Notes: generated by a model not told the origin, from the sequence alone. A stretch of 64,000 nucleotides of DNA from Phallus indusiatus (GCA_027605045.1 JAQFWX010000014.1:186001-250000), one strand, 5' to 3'. Shown: positions 23,982 to 36,052, counted from the first letter of the stretch. A program made the numbers and translations.

Positions 23982-24533
23982 TCCGCACCATATATGACGT
24001 GCAAGCGACGCTGATGTTGTACATTATATGTATTCCTTCGGTATTCAGTTTCAATTCCAAATTTGAAAGATGCTTTCCAACTCACTAGTAATGCTGAACC
24101 GTAACACAACGACCACATTATCGATCAGTTTCTTTATCACTCAAAATCGATAAGATTCTGCTCGGATATCTCTGTGAATTATATTGGATCCGGATAACCA
24201 TTGTTGATTCGGATACGCTGTAGCTGATGACATGAAACTAGAAGTTCTTATTTTGATGTAGAAGCCAAATATTTTGACTCATCATAAGCTATAATTAGCC
24301 AAGACCATTCTGTCCAATTAAACGTATGATTGGACATGGATCGGGATTCTTTTGAGCTTAAGCCTCGTTGCACATCCGGATGTCATATAAGCGCCCGCGG
24401 CAATCGCCAACCCTCTGGTCCCGCGAACAGACATCCACTCGCTCGTCTTCCAGCCCTAATCTTCCTCCATCTTCCACAACTACATCGCATCTCTTCCAAC
24501 GACCCAATTGCAGCATAGTTGAGCTTGGCAAAA
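23982..24533. other. Intergenic, upstream of the ubiquitin-conjugating enzyme
   Basis: No gene supported; CT-rich leader before 24534. Confidence 0.4.
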
Positions 24534-25706
24534 ATGGATGCTCGTCTTCGCAGAGTCAACAAAGAAATCGCAGGTAATTTATCAGCCTTCGCCATCCCCT
24601 TTTTTCTGGTCTCTGGGAACTTCCCATCCCCATAGCCCAACCCTTTTACCAAAGTCGTCTAACCTGCTTTCTTTCCCGCTGCTTTCCCGGTTTTCATTCG
24701 TCTGCTTTGTCCAGACTGTAAAAATGATAAAACATCGAATATTACTATTTCGCTCATTGATGATTCCCCGTTCCATCTCAAAGGAACCTTTCCGGGTCCT
24801 GAAGGAACACCATACGAGGGCGGAACGTACGATGTAGTATGTCACGCGATCTTATGAATAACGAATGAAACCATCTTTCCTAATTGTCTATACGAAACTT
24901 TATAGGACATTGTAATTCCCGACTCGTATCCTTTTCAGCCAGTCAAGATGAAGTTCATTACGTGAGTTCTCTCTTACCTCCTATCGCGCCGTGACTGAAT
25001 AGTTTCTATTAAAGTAAAGTTTATCATCCCAATGTTTCTTCGGCGTCAGGGGCCATATGTCTCGGTATGGCTAGTTTGTTTGTTTTGAATTGGTTTTCAC
25101 TGACTTGTTTGCCAGACATTTTGAAAGATGCTTGGTCGCCGGTATTGACTTTGAAATCCACCTTGATCTCCTTACAATCTTTGCTCTGTTCCCCGGAACC
25201 GAATGATCCTCAAGACGCCGAAGGTTAAATCAGCCATCTCTCTCATAATGCTTCCACGCTGTCAATGAAATTAATTAAACCTATTTAGTCGCTAAGCATT
25301 ACACTACATCTCGAAGTTCATTCGACGAGACAGCTCGATATTGGGCGGAAATTTATGCAGGTGCTCCACCCAAAGGAAAGGGCCAGAAACCAGCTTCGAA
25401 CATTAAAGCGTCGAAAGAAGTTAGTAGATAAGGGTAACCCTGCTGGGGAATGGAAGTTTACTGACACATGTTTTATAGAAAGATGAGATTGCTATTGCCG
25501 GTTTGGAACGTGCCCATGTGGAACAATTTGAATCACTCGGCTTTGACCGTGGTAAAGTAGTAAGAATCGCAACACAATATCTCTGCGAACATCCGTTGAT
25601 ATACCTCCTATCTTCACAGATCGATGTGTTACGAAGATTAAACTATCGAGGGTCCAATGTACCCAATATATCAGAGGATAGAGTTGTCGAGGAACTCTTG
25701 AAATGA
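24534..25706 (+). CDS. UBC1: Ubiquitin-conjugating enzyme E2, Ubc1/UBE2K type with UBA domain
   Basis: Carries activated ubiquitin on a cysteine and passes it to substrates with an E3; the Ubc1/UBE2K type builds chains and has a C-terminal UBA domain. Eight exons: 24534-24573, 24715-24836, 24906-24961, 25015-25064, 25116-25223, 25289-25419, 25479-25559 and 25620-25706. All joints keep phase, for 224 residues (yeast Ubc1 has 215). The UBC fold runs from [13 protein letters not shown] through [14 protein letters not shown] and [20 protein letters not shown], with the active cysteine at residue 88, as in yeast Ubc1. The UBA domain ([20 protein letters not shown]) ends the protein. It is the best conserved gene of the window and a good anchor for placing the species. 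Confidence 0.95.
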
Positions 25707-26339
25707 CATCAACTCGTTTCAAGTGGTTTTGTTTTCTTATCGTCGTATTTTTCTTGTTTTTTGACGAGATTGTAGATTATCGTCTGTTCATTACTATCAG
25801 TCAGTACTGAGAGCCAATGGAAGTAGTGTGTGCGATTACGAAGTTCAATTTATTTCATTTGACTTTTCATATTCAAAGCTGAAAGCTATGATAAAAAAAA
25901 ATGAATTAAGCTCTCGATTCCAATTTCACAGGAATCCGTGTTTCGCAATGAGTTGCAGCCCGTTTCTTATCGGAACCTTGCAGAATGAGTAGAGAAGGTA
26001 AGTAGACCGAACAACCCCTTTATCGCTCTATACCTTATAGGAGCCCGATATGTTGCAGATGCGTAAGAAAAGAAGCGATATCTCAAATATAATAAGGACG
26101 GGGACTGTATTTGGTGTCTCAACTGCGTTTGAAACTGAACCCGAAGTAGCCTATTAAGATATCACGCGCGTTTTCAATATCATTCTCTTAATATTTAAAG
26201 ACATGCATAATATATTATCCCTTTGACGCAAGGGAATGAAAGTCCTCGTGGGCCTAAATAATTCTAATCCCGGTAACTAATGCAATTGAACACGTAAATG
26301 CCCGGTGGCGTTTAGAAGTACTTCATACTATTTGACGTT
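25707..26339. other. Intergenic between convergent genes
   Basis: No gene supported; A+T rich 3' sequence. Confidence 0.4.
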
Positions 26340-26848
26340 CTAGGACTTGTTAAGTCTTTCTAATACCTCCCCCTTGTCTCGTTGCAACTGACCTATCGAC
26401 ATGTTATCATTGTGGTTACCATGGTCATTATCATGGCGCGTTGACATACCGCTTTCTTTAAGTTCTTTATCTCCGACGATGGTTCCTGCGACAGAATCAA
26501 CCTTCCCCGACACTTGATCTGCAACCCCTTGGGCGTAACCTCTACATCAAAAAAGAAAGAAACAATAACTGACTGCTTTATACCCGGTATTGGAACATCC
26601 CCCACTCACTTATTGTTCCCTGCTTCGTATTCGGCTTCTCCCTCTTCGTGTTCTCGCTTTCCATTCTCAGCCCATCTTTTGGAGCCGATTATATGGCCGA
26701 TCTATTTAGGTATGCACGGGTTACTACTTTTTGGGTGGTGATTTAAATGGAACCATACCGCTTCGACTACACTTCCTTTAATAGAATGATATAGCCCTGT
26801 ATTTTTATCAGGTTCATTCCCTGTGCCTTCAAGAAGAAACTCAGACAT
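26340..26848 (-). CDS. CsbD-like small stress-type protein
   Basis: Four exons on the minus strand: 26848-26759, 26701-26610, 26541-26450 and 26392-26340, all in phase, 108 residues. The product reads MSEFLLEGTGNEPDKNTG, then KGSVVEAIGHIIGSKRWAEN, a charged KREHEEGEAEYEAGNN stretch, then GYAQGVADQVSGKVDSVAGT and GQLQRDKGEVLERLNKS. The GSKRWAENGKREHEEGEAEYE and KVDSVxGTIxGDK blocks are hallmarks of the fungal CsbD-like family (UPF0337), small hydrophilic proteins often induced by stress and once described as DNA-structure binding. The exons are too short to be obvious as open frames, but the phases and the family pattern agree. It is divergent from no close neighbour and lies convergent to the E2 gene. 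Confidence 0.8.
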
Positions 26849-27216
26849 GACGATGGTTCTTTCGTGAAGGTCACCCGCGCTTGTGCAGTTTACGAGTATG
26901 ACGTCACGCGGCAACTGCGTAGAATTTTGTTTAATTGACGCGACGCGTTGATGTTCACGTGATTTCGATCAACTGTGATCGCACGGGCCTGGGCCTGGTC
27001 TGACGTACACGCACATTCTCAAACGGAATGAGCCTGATAAGCCAGAAGTCGAAGGGTGATGGGGCTGTGCCCCGTTCATATGATCTCCATCTTTTCAGAA
27101 GAAGGACGATGTAAATGGTACAGAAAGAAAAGAGTTTGAATTTGCATGTGTTGTTAGGGACATCGTCGGTAAAAAAAATACATTTCTAGCATTTATAGAG
27201 AGTGTGTTAATCAATC
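26849..27216. other. Intergenic
   Basis: Between the CsbD-like gene and the 3' end of the GFA-domain gene. Nothing seen. Confidence 0.4.
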
Positions 27217-27772
27217 TCAGGAATTCAATTCCTTCTCGGCCGCTGCAACAACGTCTGGCCTGAGAGTTTGATTGTCAAAACGTCAGAATTGCGAGAATGA
27301 AACGAGATCGAGAGGAAGCAACTCTTACATATTTTTACCATCCAAGTACATCAGATTGAATTTAGTTATGTCGAGCCCCTTGGCAAAACGCATGTTGACT
27401 GCTATTATTCGGGAATTGTTCAGTGGGAAATCTTCTAGCAAGTTGGCACCGCAAGTCCCGCAAAACAAGTGACCGACAGTCTTGCGATCAAATCGGTAGT
27501 CGATCAACTCCTTGATGTCACCTTTTGTGACTCTGAATTGGGTTTTAGGATCAAGAAGATACCTATATTAAAAATCAGAAAGATCAGAAGATTGTTCAGC
27601 TCCAGAAGTGAAGAATAAAGTTGGCTGCTACGTACACGTATAAGGCTCCTTTGGCAGTACAGATTGAACAGTTGCAGGTCAAAACTTGGAAACCATCTTC
27701 TACGATAGGATGATCAAATTCGAATTGGAATTTGCCACAATGACATGCGCCTTCATAGGTCTTTCTGGGCAT
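27217..27772 (-). CDS. GFA/CENP-V domain zinc protein
   Basis: Three exons on the minus strand, 27772-27636, 27562-27329 and 27259-27217, give 137 residues. The Mss4-like GFA fold is shown by its zinc ligands: CHCG (residues 10-13), CNCSIC (33-38) and FCGTCGANL in the middle. The family includes glutathione-dependent formaldehyde-activating enzyme and many uncharacterised fungal members; substrate unknown. The start MPRKTYEGACHCG at 27772 is preferred over an ATG 39 bp upstream because GFA proteins usually begin close to the first CxCG. The last exon is only 43 bp and ends PDVVAAAEKELNS. Confidence 0.88.
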
Positions 27773-30113
27773 TTTCTCGTCCTGGTAAGGCAAGAAACTA
27801 GGCCAACCCATTTTCGTAGTGTGAAAGTTTCAAATATAGCACGAAAAGATCCGAACGAGAAAGAAAGAGAAAGTCCAAGAGAGAGTGTGTAAAAGGGTAA
27901 TGCACTACTACCTGCGGAACTGAAAGGAAATCATAGGTCTCATATATATGCAGTAATTCCCGTCTTCGCTTTCCCAATTTAGTGATATTCTATTGTTCGT
28001 AATTCAGGGTGTTTTTTCCCCTGAGTCCGAATCTGATTCAAAACTGATTGTGAAATGTGGTCTCGGCTAATATCGTCAAGAAACGAGAAATGGCCCCCTC
28101 TTTGACATACAAGGCGTTACCCGTACGGAAGCTTTAGAGAGCAAGGTTTAGTGAAATATGTACCCAATAATGGTCATGCAAAATACATAAAGGAGCGCGC
28201 CGGGGTGGAGTCACAAGACTCGGGTAGCCGGTCAACTAAATTATAGTCTTCACAGAAGAGGAGTCTACTAGTGGGCTAGAAGTTCATTCTGGACTCGGTT
28301 TAGCACGTTTTTTTTTGACGAACGGCAACGGCAATGAGTGAGTGCCCTCGTTTACTGAAATACCATGCATTTTATTTGAGGTTGATCCCCGAGTTGGACG
28401 GCAGATAGCCTTATCAGTCTTTTCATCGATCGTCTATAACCCCCTCGCTAATTTAGCGCTATCCTCAAAGTCGTTCGCAGCATTGTGCGCTAAGGTCAAA
28501 TGTGCAATGTTAGCGAGCAGTAACATTCTATTAGGTAAAGAAAAAGATTGAAAAATTCTTTAATGAAAACTTCCTGGCAGAAGGCTTCGTATCATCAAGT
28601 ACACGACAACAAATCAGTCCGATATATCCTGATAGGGATTAACCGACGTGAACCCATTGTTTTGGACTGATTTTTCATTAGTGCAATAATAGCTCAGCTG
28701 CACGACTACTGCGAAGCTATAGATCGATAGAAGGTTTTTATTTCTGGAAAACGTTTCTTTGTTTAAAAAAAAAAATAAAACGTGGCTTGGATTTAGATTT
28801 GGACACGTAAAGTACGGCAAGATTCGACAAAAATATCCACCCAAACCCACGCGAGATTGTTCCTTATATCTTATTGTGGTCAAATTCACAATGGACAACC
28901 CTGCTGTCTTTGTTTGACGTCGTCCTATCTACTTTTGTATGAATGTGCAACGCCAGGTGTCAGTCGGGAATATTTGACCCTATGTTAAATATAGTTACAA
29001 ACGCTTGAACCCAGAGATTGGCGTGTTTTACGGTTTGAAATGGAGTATATAGGCTCGGCGAGCTCGGTCTGAAGTTCTTTTGCCAAGAAGAACGCTCTGA
29101 AATTTTTGTGACATGCAATTGAAGACTGTAATAAAGGCCGCCCGTATAAAATGTCTCGATCTATGTACACATCCAATTGATTTTGGGTCCCGAGTCCGAT
29201 AGGAGACCGTTGTATTAGTAGACTCATCGTGACCATGTTATAATGATTTTTGTGTTATATCTTTGAGTCACAGGAAGTTGGTGAAAACCTGGCTGTAATC
29301 AGCTGGTGCGTCGAAGATAAATATTGATTGGAGGGAACTCAACTTAAACCCCGTTCCTAATGCTACTTATTGCCAACTCCGCTGAAGGTGATTTCGCCTG
29401 AGGTACCAGGTGGTTGGAGGAAAACTCCAAATTGGCGAGCAACCGTTACACATGCATTGACAGATTTTGCATAATTTTACGTCCAGTATTATGATAGGAA
29501 TATATTTCGGAACCTTGTTTGAAGACTCTGTACTATCAGTGTTATCAGGCGACCAAATCACTGATAATATTGATATCAAATTTACGTCAATAAGTGTGGA
29601 GCTCGAGTCGTTCTAATATACCTTGTGTGAGTTCGGCAAGTCCTCGATGCTATTACTTTGTTGTTTGGTTGAGTCACAAAGAAAGAAAAACAGTGTGATC
29701 CAATAACGTAAGTCCTGGGTAAATGAAACACGAGCAACACATCATCACTAATCAACACCATGTTGATGATATCGAGAGGAAGGAAGAACACAAAGTTTCT
29801 AAACTTGGCTCCTCGTGCTCGTGCACAGCCGTACTATTGACCTGATTTCGGGTGCATGCGACTGAAGGTTAAGGACCAGACATTAAATTTGCGCGAAAAA
29901 AACTGGGAGAGATGAGTTAGCAACACCGCACAACACGACGCCCGTCGGCTTGATTCTTGAACGGAGTTGAGCGCTGTCAACGTGATCCAGTGACGTCTAC
30001 GCCGCCCGCTATGGTCGGTCACATGACTTGCTGAATAATAACGACCAGGCACACCGGACTCATTTGGTTCATCCACCGCTGGCACTTTTTGAACGGCCCA
30101 CGATCACTTTCAA
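27773..30113. other. Long stretch without a supported gene
   Basis: About 2.3 kb. Only scattered open frames under 95 codons on both strands, none with a domain, a splice partner or a paralogue elsewhere in the window. It could hold non-coding transcripts or decayed sequence. Confidence 0.4.
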
Positions 30114-30918
30114 ATGGCAGCCAAGTCTGTATTCTCTTAGATTTCATATATAAACTTGGCTGATTTTCATTGTTGTTGTTGTTGTTGTAGATCTCTAGCG
30201 ACTTGCATCTTTTGTAAGATCATCAAAGGTCCGCCAGCGTCGTGATGTAGTCTTTTCCCGGCAAGACGTCGTTCGTCATCGATTCGGTGCTGACATACCG
30301 TACAGGAGAGATTCCTAGCTACAAATTACTTGAAACGGATTTCTCGTAAGCAGATATTGTGTTTCTTACTTGAATAATTGCCATGTTTATCGTTTACATT
30401 GAAGATACGCGTTCTTGGACATTGGACCCCTTTCAAAGGGACACTCTTTGATCATTCCGAAATGTCCGTTTGTCAAACCCTCTCGCGCGTTTGTACAGCA
30501 TCTGACTCAATGACTACACTATTTTAGATCATGCGGAGAAGCTGCACCAGCTGCCGGATGAATATATGGCGGACACATTACCCATTGCAAAGAAGATTGC
30601 GCTGGCGATAGGATGCGAGAACTATAACATCCTCCAGGTAAGTGTTTTGCGTTAATTATCGTCATACCAGTGTTGAACACTCCACTTCTTTCCAGAACAA
30701 TGGTAGATTCGCGCATCAGGTAGGCTAGCTACAACTTGCTGCTAGACTTTTCGCAGCTGACAAGCTGGTTTTCGTAGGAGGTTGATCATGTCCATTTCCA
30801 CGTTATTCCGAAACCATTGCTATCCGATACTGAAGGTCTTGTTATTGGATGGCCTACCCAGTCTCCTAGCAAAGACGAGTTGCAGAGTGTATATGATGAT
30901 CTTAAGAAGCGGTTATAA
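30114..30918 (+). CDS. HNT1: HIT-family nucleotide hydrolase/transferase, copy 1
   Basis: Histidine-triad protein of the Hint/Hnt1 branch, which hydrolyses adenosine phosphoramidates and similar nucleotides. Seven exons: 30114-30124 (11 bp), 30191-30228, 30306-30345, 30405-30463, 30528-30637, 30696-30719 and 30778-30918. All joints are in phase, for 140 residues. It starts MAAKSLATCIFCKIIKGEIP, the usual Hint start. The active-site triad HVHFH is at residues 98-102, inside DHVHFHVIPKP. The second intron has the less common donor GTCCGC. Its twin HIT-2 lies convergent 205 bp away with the same exon lengths. Confidence 0.92.
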
Positions 30919-31123
30919 AATGAGGCGGGTCTCGTCGTTTCCACCTTCGTGTTGTAATTCTAGAATGTCCCATTGATTACGAAGTAAAGAAAATAAAAGA
31001 TATCTTGAAAAATTGTCGCGCGAGTTTAGCTTTTACATGAGAGAACCGTTTGCGTTACGACTACGATTCGTGAGATACACCTTGGAACTATGTACATATC
31101 ACGAGCGATATTCTAGTAGTATA

Positions 31124-31919
31124 TCACAGTTTGCTTTGGAGCCGAGCATGAAGTGCTTGCAAGTCTTCTTTAGTAATGCCTGTTTGAATGGGCCAGTCGA
31201 TAACGAGTCCCGCGGTGTTTGAAGCGCTTGGTTTCGGGATGACGTGGAAGTGCACATGTTCAACAAGCTGAAAAGGGTATGAACGTCTCATGACGAAACA
31301 CGATGCATCAGTCTATCTTTTCAAAATAACATACCTGATGCGCAGTTTTGCCATTGTTCTACACAATGATGGATCAGATGGTGCAAAAAAGGAGCCATTG
31401 TGAAAGTTTAGTACCTCAAGGATGTTGTAGTTCTCGCATCCTAAAGCTATGACAATCTTCTTGGCGACTACGAGTGTATCCTGCAGGTATTCATCCGGAA
31501 CTTCGTGCAGCTTTACAGCATGATCTATGAAAACGTTATCCATCCGGTTTCGTCAGTATACGATGTGAAACTTGTGCTTACATTTCGGTATTACCAGGGT
31601 GTGTCCTTCAGAGATAGGTCCAATGTCCAAGAAAGAAAGGCTGGTAATGCGATCAATTGATGAGATGGATGAGAGTGGGAAAGTGACGATAACTTTGACG
31701 TACGAACGCTCAGTTTCTATCAGTTTAAGACTAGGCAATTCTCCTGTTTAGAAAGAGATGTTGTTCTGTTAGGAATAAGATGATTATCTGTTGCAAAGTT
31801 ATCGCCGCGGACCTTTGATAATCTTGCAAAAGATACAGGAGTCTAAGGAGCTGCACTCAAAGCATTCAGTCGGTCTTCTTAGTAGCAAGGCTGATACATA
31901 GCACGTACTGGGTTGCCAT
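31124..31919 (-). CDS. HIT-family nucleotide hydrolase/transferase, copy 2
   Basis: Minus-strand paralogue of HIT-1. Seven exons: 31919-31909, 31850-31813, 31743-31704, 31640-31582, 31524-31415, 31358-31335 and 31267-31124, giving 141 residues. The first six exons are exactly 11, 38, 40, 59, 110 and 24 bp, as in HIT-1; the last is 144 against 141 bp. It begins MATHSLDSCIFCKIIKGELP, keeps the triad EHVHFHVIPKP (residues 97-107) and keeps the GTCCGC donor of intron 2. No stop or frameshift was found, so both copies look active. The protein has diverged most around the loop after the triad (PSASNTAGLVIDWPIQT). Confidence 0.92.
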
Positions 31920-32572
31920 TTGTAAAAATTATTGTGATCCACAACCTGGTACTATCGATTGGTTGAGGTTGAGTGCAAGAGGAAAGGACAGCTGACGCCG
32001 AACAAGGCCTCTACTCTCCGAACCGGTGGTGTTTTATCGTGTCCTCCTCTGGAGCTTTAGTCAGCTGCAACGACCAAGAAATATCCACGAGACAAGTTTG
32101 ACCCTCTCTTGCTTCACGTAAACAGAAATATGAGGAGTAAAGCTAACACAAATGACGCGGGATCCAGACAGTTCCGAGTCTGACCAGAGAGTAGCGACCA
32201 ATGCATACGGGTCATTGATGCCGAAGGCAAGATTCGGTTTGGACTTGGTTCGCGTTACGCCATGCAAGCCCTGTTCAATTTTATCCGCTTGAAGACGGAA
32301 GTTGATAGGTGATAGATGCTTGATACTATGAGAAGACGATGCGATACAAAGCTTGGTCCATTTGTGTAGGTTCTGGGTAGGATATGTAGATGATTTGGTC
32401 CTGACACCGATACCAGCTGCCGTGAAAGCCTTCCGCGTGTTTTTAGGTAGGAATTACATGAACATCAAAATTCAGCTCATGATTGCAGATTACTAGATGT
32501 AAAACGCCTAAAACAAGTTTACCAGGACGGTATTCAAGAGTTTGAGCGCGGAGCTTGAAGTCGTCTTGTTTG
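31515..32572. repeat. Duplicated segment, source copy (5' half of HIT-2 and its upstream)
   Basis: Resembles 35150-36052 in the same orientation with many substitutions and deletions. Shared landmarks include TACGAACGCTCAGTTT, CGGTGGTGTTTTATCGTGTC and TTTGAGCGCGGAG. Confidence 0.75.
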
Positions 32573-33150
32573 AGCTCGCAGAACGACAAATTTAGCGCTG
32601 GAAATTGATTGGCTATCGCGACGATACGGAGAGCGAATAGGTGGCTGAGGAAGACAGGGTCGAGTCATCCTATTACAAGTATTACACGTGAACCCCTATC
32701 AACTTTGAGGACCTGGATTGTTTGGACATTAGTGATGAGGAGGACGCGTCAGGCTTAACCAAAATTACGTTGAAGACTCGTGAACGAGTGCTGGAGGACG
32801 GGGATAAAAGTCTGGGCCCGGGCTCTTACGGTCTGTCCGAAAAGTCCGAATCCGGGACGTCGGACTATGTAAATAAACCTAATAATTCACCAAAGATTTT
32901 TGCCAGATGTATAAATTAGTGAGAGGATGGCGGGAAAAAATGACTATATTCGTGAGAATCAACGGTTTTTATACTATTTGTAAACTACTCTGTTACTTAA
33001 AATGCTTTTGACGTACCTACGCCGTATAACTGCACAGATCTATACGTGCGCAGCAATTATGAGAGAGAACTTTAGTAATGTATTGGAAAACGAAAGAAGG
33101 TAAAAGGATAAAACTGTTTCTTATATTTATCTGATATTTTTATCAGAGGT
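31920..33150. other. Upstream region of HIT-2, no confirmed gene
   Basis: A minus-strand frame open from about 32440 to 32061 (includes NFRLQADKIEQGLHGV and ends FLGRCS) is long but has no clear start or domain. The duplicate at 35478-35760 keeps parts of it out of frame. 32573-33150 shows nothing. Confidence 0.4.
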
Positions 33151-34474
33151 TTAGTGCAGTTCCGGAAAAGGGGCAGGAGAAACGGGGGTATCAATTCTTC
33201 GAATCTCTCGTTTTCCAACTGCACCGACTTGAAGGGGACGAGTTCTCGTCCCAGAATCTGACGGGGAAGAGACAGGAAAGGGTAATCCAACACCTCGGAT
33301 AGCGGGTCTCATTTTTTTAACCCAAGCTGGGAGTAAAGAGTCTCTTGTATCGTTGGAAGAGGTCAGCGCAGAAGAAGAATTCGGAGTAGTGGTGGCGGAA
33401 GGAGCCATAAGCTCGACATCTTCAAAATCTTGTTCGCCAGGTTCTTCTCCGGAGATATTGTTAGTAGAGCCGTTGTTCCTCGACATAGGAGGGGTAGCAT
33501 AATCCGGTGTAGCCCTGGCTATATCGCCTGTCGTTCGTGGAAGCAGACTTGGCGTCGTTTTCGTACTAGGATCGATTGGAGTAGGCATCCACGATGAAAG
33601 AGGACGTCTGGTCGGTGCACTTCGAGATCCAAATGGGGAGAACGTTGGGAGAGGGGCATTGGGCGCACCACTTTCGAGATTAAGATCTATAAAATTTGAT
33701 CCGGAACGTCGGGGGACGGGAGGTGCAGGTCTTCTCTGCGTTGACAATTCTTCGGCAGGTGACCCGTTGTTGTTCGTGCCCGAGGCTGTGGCTACAGAAT
33801 ATTCGGATACAGATTCATTCCCGGAAGCGACTTCGATTTTCTCGCCAGTGGCAGTGGTAGTAGACGGAGGGAGAGGGAACCAGTTATATGCCAGAGGTGT
33901 GGCGTCCCATACGTCTTCGTCGATCACGTAGTGGTATAAACCGATGATCATAATAATCAGGAAATACAAAACCGCTATTCGAATAGTCAGCATATTGAAA
34001 GAGAGACGGACTGAGCAGAATTACTGACAAGAAAGGGTTGACATCCAGGAAAAGATTACCAATGCCACAGAGATAGCTAAAAGTCGGTTCAGATCAGACG
34101 GTATACAAAGGTATCAGAAAAGAAGACTTACATTGATCCCCGCAGGTTATCTTGGTTTGCGTGACCTCAACAGTACAAACAATGGCGCCGACTGTGCGTG
34201 AATATTAACGGTGAAGAGATAAACAATGAAACGATTGTAGCTTACTGAGTTGAAAACCGAACAGAACGGGAACCACATAGGTCTCGTTTTTGTTCTTTGA
34301 ATACTTGGATTTTGAAATAAACAGCTCGGACCATAAGCTAATGAAAGGTTTAAAACAGTTTTAGGTGTGAGTAGAAACAAGAAAGTGTGGCACGTACAAC
34401 ATGATCGCAATAACGTAGAAAATGAAACCAAGTATGACGAGAACTGAGCCGGCCGAAGCTGTAGTGATGTCCAT
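33151..34474 (-). CDS. Membrane protein with three or more helices and a long disordered tail
   Basis: Four exons on the minus strand, 34474-34398, 34337-34246, 34191-34132 and 34010-33151, all in phase, 362 residues. Helices: residues about 8-26 (GSVLVILGFIFYVIAIM), about 50-66 (VVPVLFGFQLSIGAIVC) and about 85-103 (IAVLYFLIIMIIGLYHYV). After an acidic turn (IDEDVWD) the remaining 250 residues are rich in Ser, Pro, Thr and Arg with no domain, including PPVPRR (a possible SH3-binding type motif). A membrane anchor with a cytosolic regulatory tail is a reasonable guess; the family is not recognised. The large last exon alone carries the tail. Confidence 0.7.
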
Positions 34475-35149
34475 GCTGAGATCGCGTTCAAAACTGACAT
34501 ATAGGATTTACATACCCTTATGATCTTGATTATCCAGCGCGTTAATAAACAAGGATGCCGTCGTAAGGGCTGACAAATTGATAAGGAAAATTGAACCTTA
34601 GAATAATAAAGAAGTGAGAAATAAGAACTTGAGAAAGAAAAATATGAATACAATGAAGGACAAGACGAATACAAATGTAAACGTTCATTTTGTGATATAA
34701 GAAGTTGGTTGTTGTGTGAAACAATAAGGAAGGTTTTGTGAGATGTTTGAGTAATAGAAAGTGTGATGTGTGGTTGGGGAAGAGATTGAGTGGCGGATAG
34801 GGCTTATATATGTGTCTCTCATGGGGAACGATAGGACTCGGACGACAACATAGTACGTGGTGATGAGGGACGCTTTCTGCGGACATAACGTCCATCCATG
34901 CCAGTGATATGAAATATTTGACGTGTCCTGTCATTGGTCGTCATTTGAGACGTCGGGCTCCCATCCTTCGACTTCGAGTTCAGCCATGAGAATCCTTGGC
35001 CTCAGGATCAACCGGAACATAGGATAGGAGGCTCAGCGTGAAACTGTGAGCTTTGGGATTGGGTATGGACACCGGTAAAATTACCAGAGCGGCAGTCCTC
35101 ACGACTACTTTTTCGGGGACGAGAAAGTGGGCACTTGGTGACAGCTTTA
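34475..35149. other. Intergenic with a decayed fragment of the 36290-36649 gene
   Basis: About 34930-35110 on the minus strand reads VPVDPEAKD, a stop, then in the next frame AELEVEGWEPDVSNDDQ. This matches VPVNPEAKN and GGWESHVWNDDQ of the 36290-36649 gene, with a frameshift, so it is a broken copy. Confidence 0.55.
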
Positions 35150-35480
35150 CAGTATGATCTATGAATTGCTATCCATCCAATTTGGTCAGCATGCACTGTT
35201 GAGGTTATCGCCCGTGTCGGGCCAATGGCCAAAAAAGAAAGACTGGGAATGTGATCGACCGGTGGTGAGATGAATAAGAGCGGAAAAGCAACGATAAATT
35301 GAGGTACGAACGCTCAGTTTATAATGTATTCACTTTGAACTATGTAGGTGGTGCTCCTGTACGATCATTGTCATAATTATGTTGAAAGCGGAATAATTAT
35401 CTGTTGCAAATCATCGCACCTGGCTGCTATTTCTAAAGATTATTGCAATCTAACCTGACACTGTAGATTGATTGAGGTTA
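35150..35480 (-). pseudogene. Decayed HIT gene, copy 3
   Basis: Matches the middle exons of HIT-2 (the donor side of exon 3 at TACGAACGCTC, the FLDIGP region reduced to fragments near 35220-35250, and the exon 5 acceptor CATAGATCATACTG). The reading frame, exon 1 and exon 7 with the triad are gone. Confidence 0.65.
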
Positions 35481-36052
35481 AGTGCGAGAGGAAAGGAGAG
35501 CTGCAGCTGACAGGCTTCTAGTACTCTCCGATCGGTGGTGTTTTATCGTGTCAAGTGTAATGGCGCCGGCTGAGGAAATATGCACGAAACCTCTTTGTTT
35601 CACGTAAATATCACGAGCAACGCCGACACAAAACAGAAGATAGTCTAAATCATTCTCATCAGAGGACCGACCAACGCACACGGGTGACGGCGCCCACTGT
35701 TTCATGTCGAGAGCAAGAGTCGGATTCGGACTTGCGTAGACTTCAAGCGTAGACTTGCGGTGGCGTTAGGTCACGCAAGCCCTGTTCGATTTCATCCACT
35801 AGGAGGGTCCTGGTCCTGGAGGAACTGGATGTGTGATAGATGCTTAATACATATGGAAGACGATGCGAAACAGGGTTAACGTTTGGTCCATTTAGATGGT
35901 CTGCCAAATGACGCGAAAAAAAACGTCTGCGTATGTTTTGTGATTAAATAGGCATCTACCAAAAATTGGCTCATGATTGCAGATTGTTAGATGTTGGAAT
36001 GCCCAGCAAGTCAACAATTTGAGCGCGGAGTTTAAAGTCATCTTAGAACTTT
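35150..36052. repeat. Duplicated segment, decayed copy (third HIT locus and its upstream)
   Basis: Second copy of 31515-32572, same orientation, shortened by internal deletions, including loss of the exon 1 and exon 2 region of the HIT gene. Confidence 0.75.

Noticed and set aside
30172..30190. GTT repeat before HIT-1 as a separate regulatory repeat
   Set aside because: It is the pyrimidine-rich 3' end of intron 1, ending in the acceptor TAG.
33994..34110. An extra small exon in the membrane-protein gene (SISVALVIFSW)
   Set aside because: It forces a stop or a frame change. Splicing 34132 directly to 34010 keeps phase into the large last exon.
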